NCBI GenBank assembly: GCA_937901465.1
Contig: CALGTU010000009.1
Location: 1-6,266 of the forward strand
From: an uncultured Clostridia bacterium
GTDB taxonomy: Bacteria; Bacillota; Clostridia; Oscillospirales; Ruminococcaceae
DNA: 6,266 nt
Reading direction: 5' to 3'
Part shown: positions 5,796-6,266 of the stretch, piece after piece
Position numbering within the stretch: position 1 is the stretch's first letter
Layout: each line of letters starts with the position of its first letter
Position numbers and translations under genes: made by a program
The notes under the pieces: generated by a model
What the model was told of the DNA's origin: nothing
Seen by the model: the letters and a program-made list of their open reading frames with translations, nothing else
The model's database searches: none

Positions 5796-6266
5796 TTATT
5801 CGCCCCTTTCCCAGAGAACGATGTTCTCTTCAGTATCTTCGTCATAGTAGTAAATTGTCTGGATTTTCGGTTTATCGTTCTTATTGAAAAGAAGTTCCTT
5901 TTCTTCGCCCGATGAATAGATATTACTCATTTTTTCGTGGAGCATTATTCTCATCTGATAAGAAACGGCAACGGCTTTTTCTTTATCAAAATCCTCATCG
6001 GTTGAAAGACGGTTTCCGTTTTCATCATAAACATCAGGAAGAAGGAAGAATGACTTTTTCGCCCCTTCTTTTCTTACAAACCATAAGTTTCCGTCGGCGT
6101 CTTCTTCGATGCAGATTTTGTCTTCTAAAGCGTATTCATAATATCCCATAGGTAAATCTGATGTGAACATAACTAAAAATCCTAAATTGCATACGCTTAA
6201 AAGAAAGACGCTTATCATTACAATAGTAACGACATTTTCTATAAACATTCGTCTTTTTATACGCTT
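5796..6266 (-). CDS. Single-pass membrane-anchored protein of unknown function, 5' end outside window
   Basis: The frame stays open to the window edge. The first in-window ATG (6248) has no Shine-Dalgarno sequence before it and is preceded by in-frame codons for KRIKRR, a basic stretch suited to the cytoplasmic side of the following helix. The true start is therefore probably beyond the window, and the product exceeds 150 residues. Counting from that ATG, one hydrophobic helix (about 5-28) is followed by a polar, acidic domain of about 120 residues rich in Asp, Glu, Lys and Tyr (CIEEDADGNLWFVRKEG, VYDENGNRLSTDEDF, YYYDEDTEEN), probably extracytoplasmic. No cysteine pair, catalytic motif or lipobox is seen. 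It is not a recognised family. Its tight coupling to the downstream 95-aa membrane protein suggests the two act together or in the same envelope process. Confidence 0.72.
   Translation of the reverse strand, partial: KRIKRRMFIENVVTIVMISVFLLSVCNLGFLVMFTSDLPMGYYEYALEDKICIEEDADGNLWFVRKEGAKKSFFLLPDVYDENGNRLSTDEDFDKEKAVAVSYQMRIMLHEKMSNIYSSGEEKELLFNKNDKPKIQTIYYYDEDTEENIVLWERGE

Overview
The window is AT-rich and every convincing protein gene lies on the minus strand. The gene types point to a gut or rumen Clostridium-class Firmicute, most likely Ruminococcus or a close relative: AGGAGG-type ribosome binding sites, sigma-A-like promoters, a secreted protein with cysteine-containing modules of the ATCTENG type, and a LytS-like kinase paired with a receiver-SARP regulator. 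The organism is an inference from protein style; there is no rRNA or other taxonomic marker here.

Layout in minus-strand transcription order, from the right edge leftwards. (1) 5506-6266: two tightly spaced small membrane-protein genes, the first open at the window edge. (2) 5145-5505: an intergenic region with a nested imperfect palindrome of about 140 bp, a terminator-like hairpin, and a near-consensus promoter for the next operon. (3) 2524-5144: a two-component operon. The 616-aa sensor has an extracytoplasmic domain, seven membrane segments and a His_kinase/HATPase module. It overlaps by 4 bp (ATGA) a 257-aa response regulator with a SARP-like winged-helix output domain. The operon ends in a strong A/T-flanked hairpin terminator that should work in both directions. 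(4) 2073-2523: a dense non-coding region with a nested palindrome of about 150 bp, GTTACAAA repeats at 11-bp spacing, a plus-strand extended -10 box with an overlapping 15-bp palindrome, a possible plus-strand small RNA of about 80 nt, and a possible 41-codon ORF. (5) 21-2072: a 683-aa exported multidomain protein with its own promoter.

Working model (inference). The sensor detects an extracellular or envelope signal and phosphorylates the regulator. The regulator's SARP-like domain would be expected to bind direct repeats in phase with the helix, and such repeats (GTTACAAA, 11 bp apart, plus a degenerate copy 33 bp further on) lie just beyond the operon's terminator. They sit upstream of the plus-strand promoter-like element and about 290 bp upstream of the secreted-protein gene. 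Either could be a target. The competing explanation is that the repeats are simply part of a palindromic mobile or structured element. No toxin, phage, CRISPR or intact transposase gene is visible.
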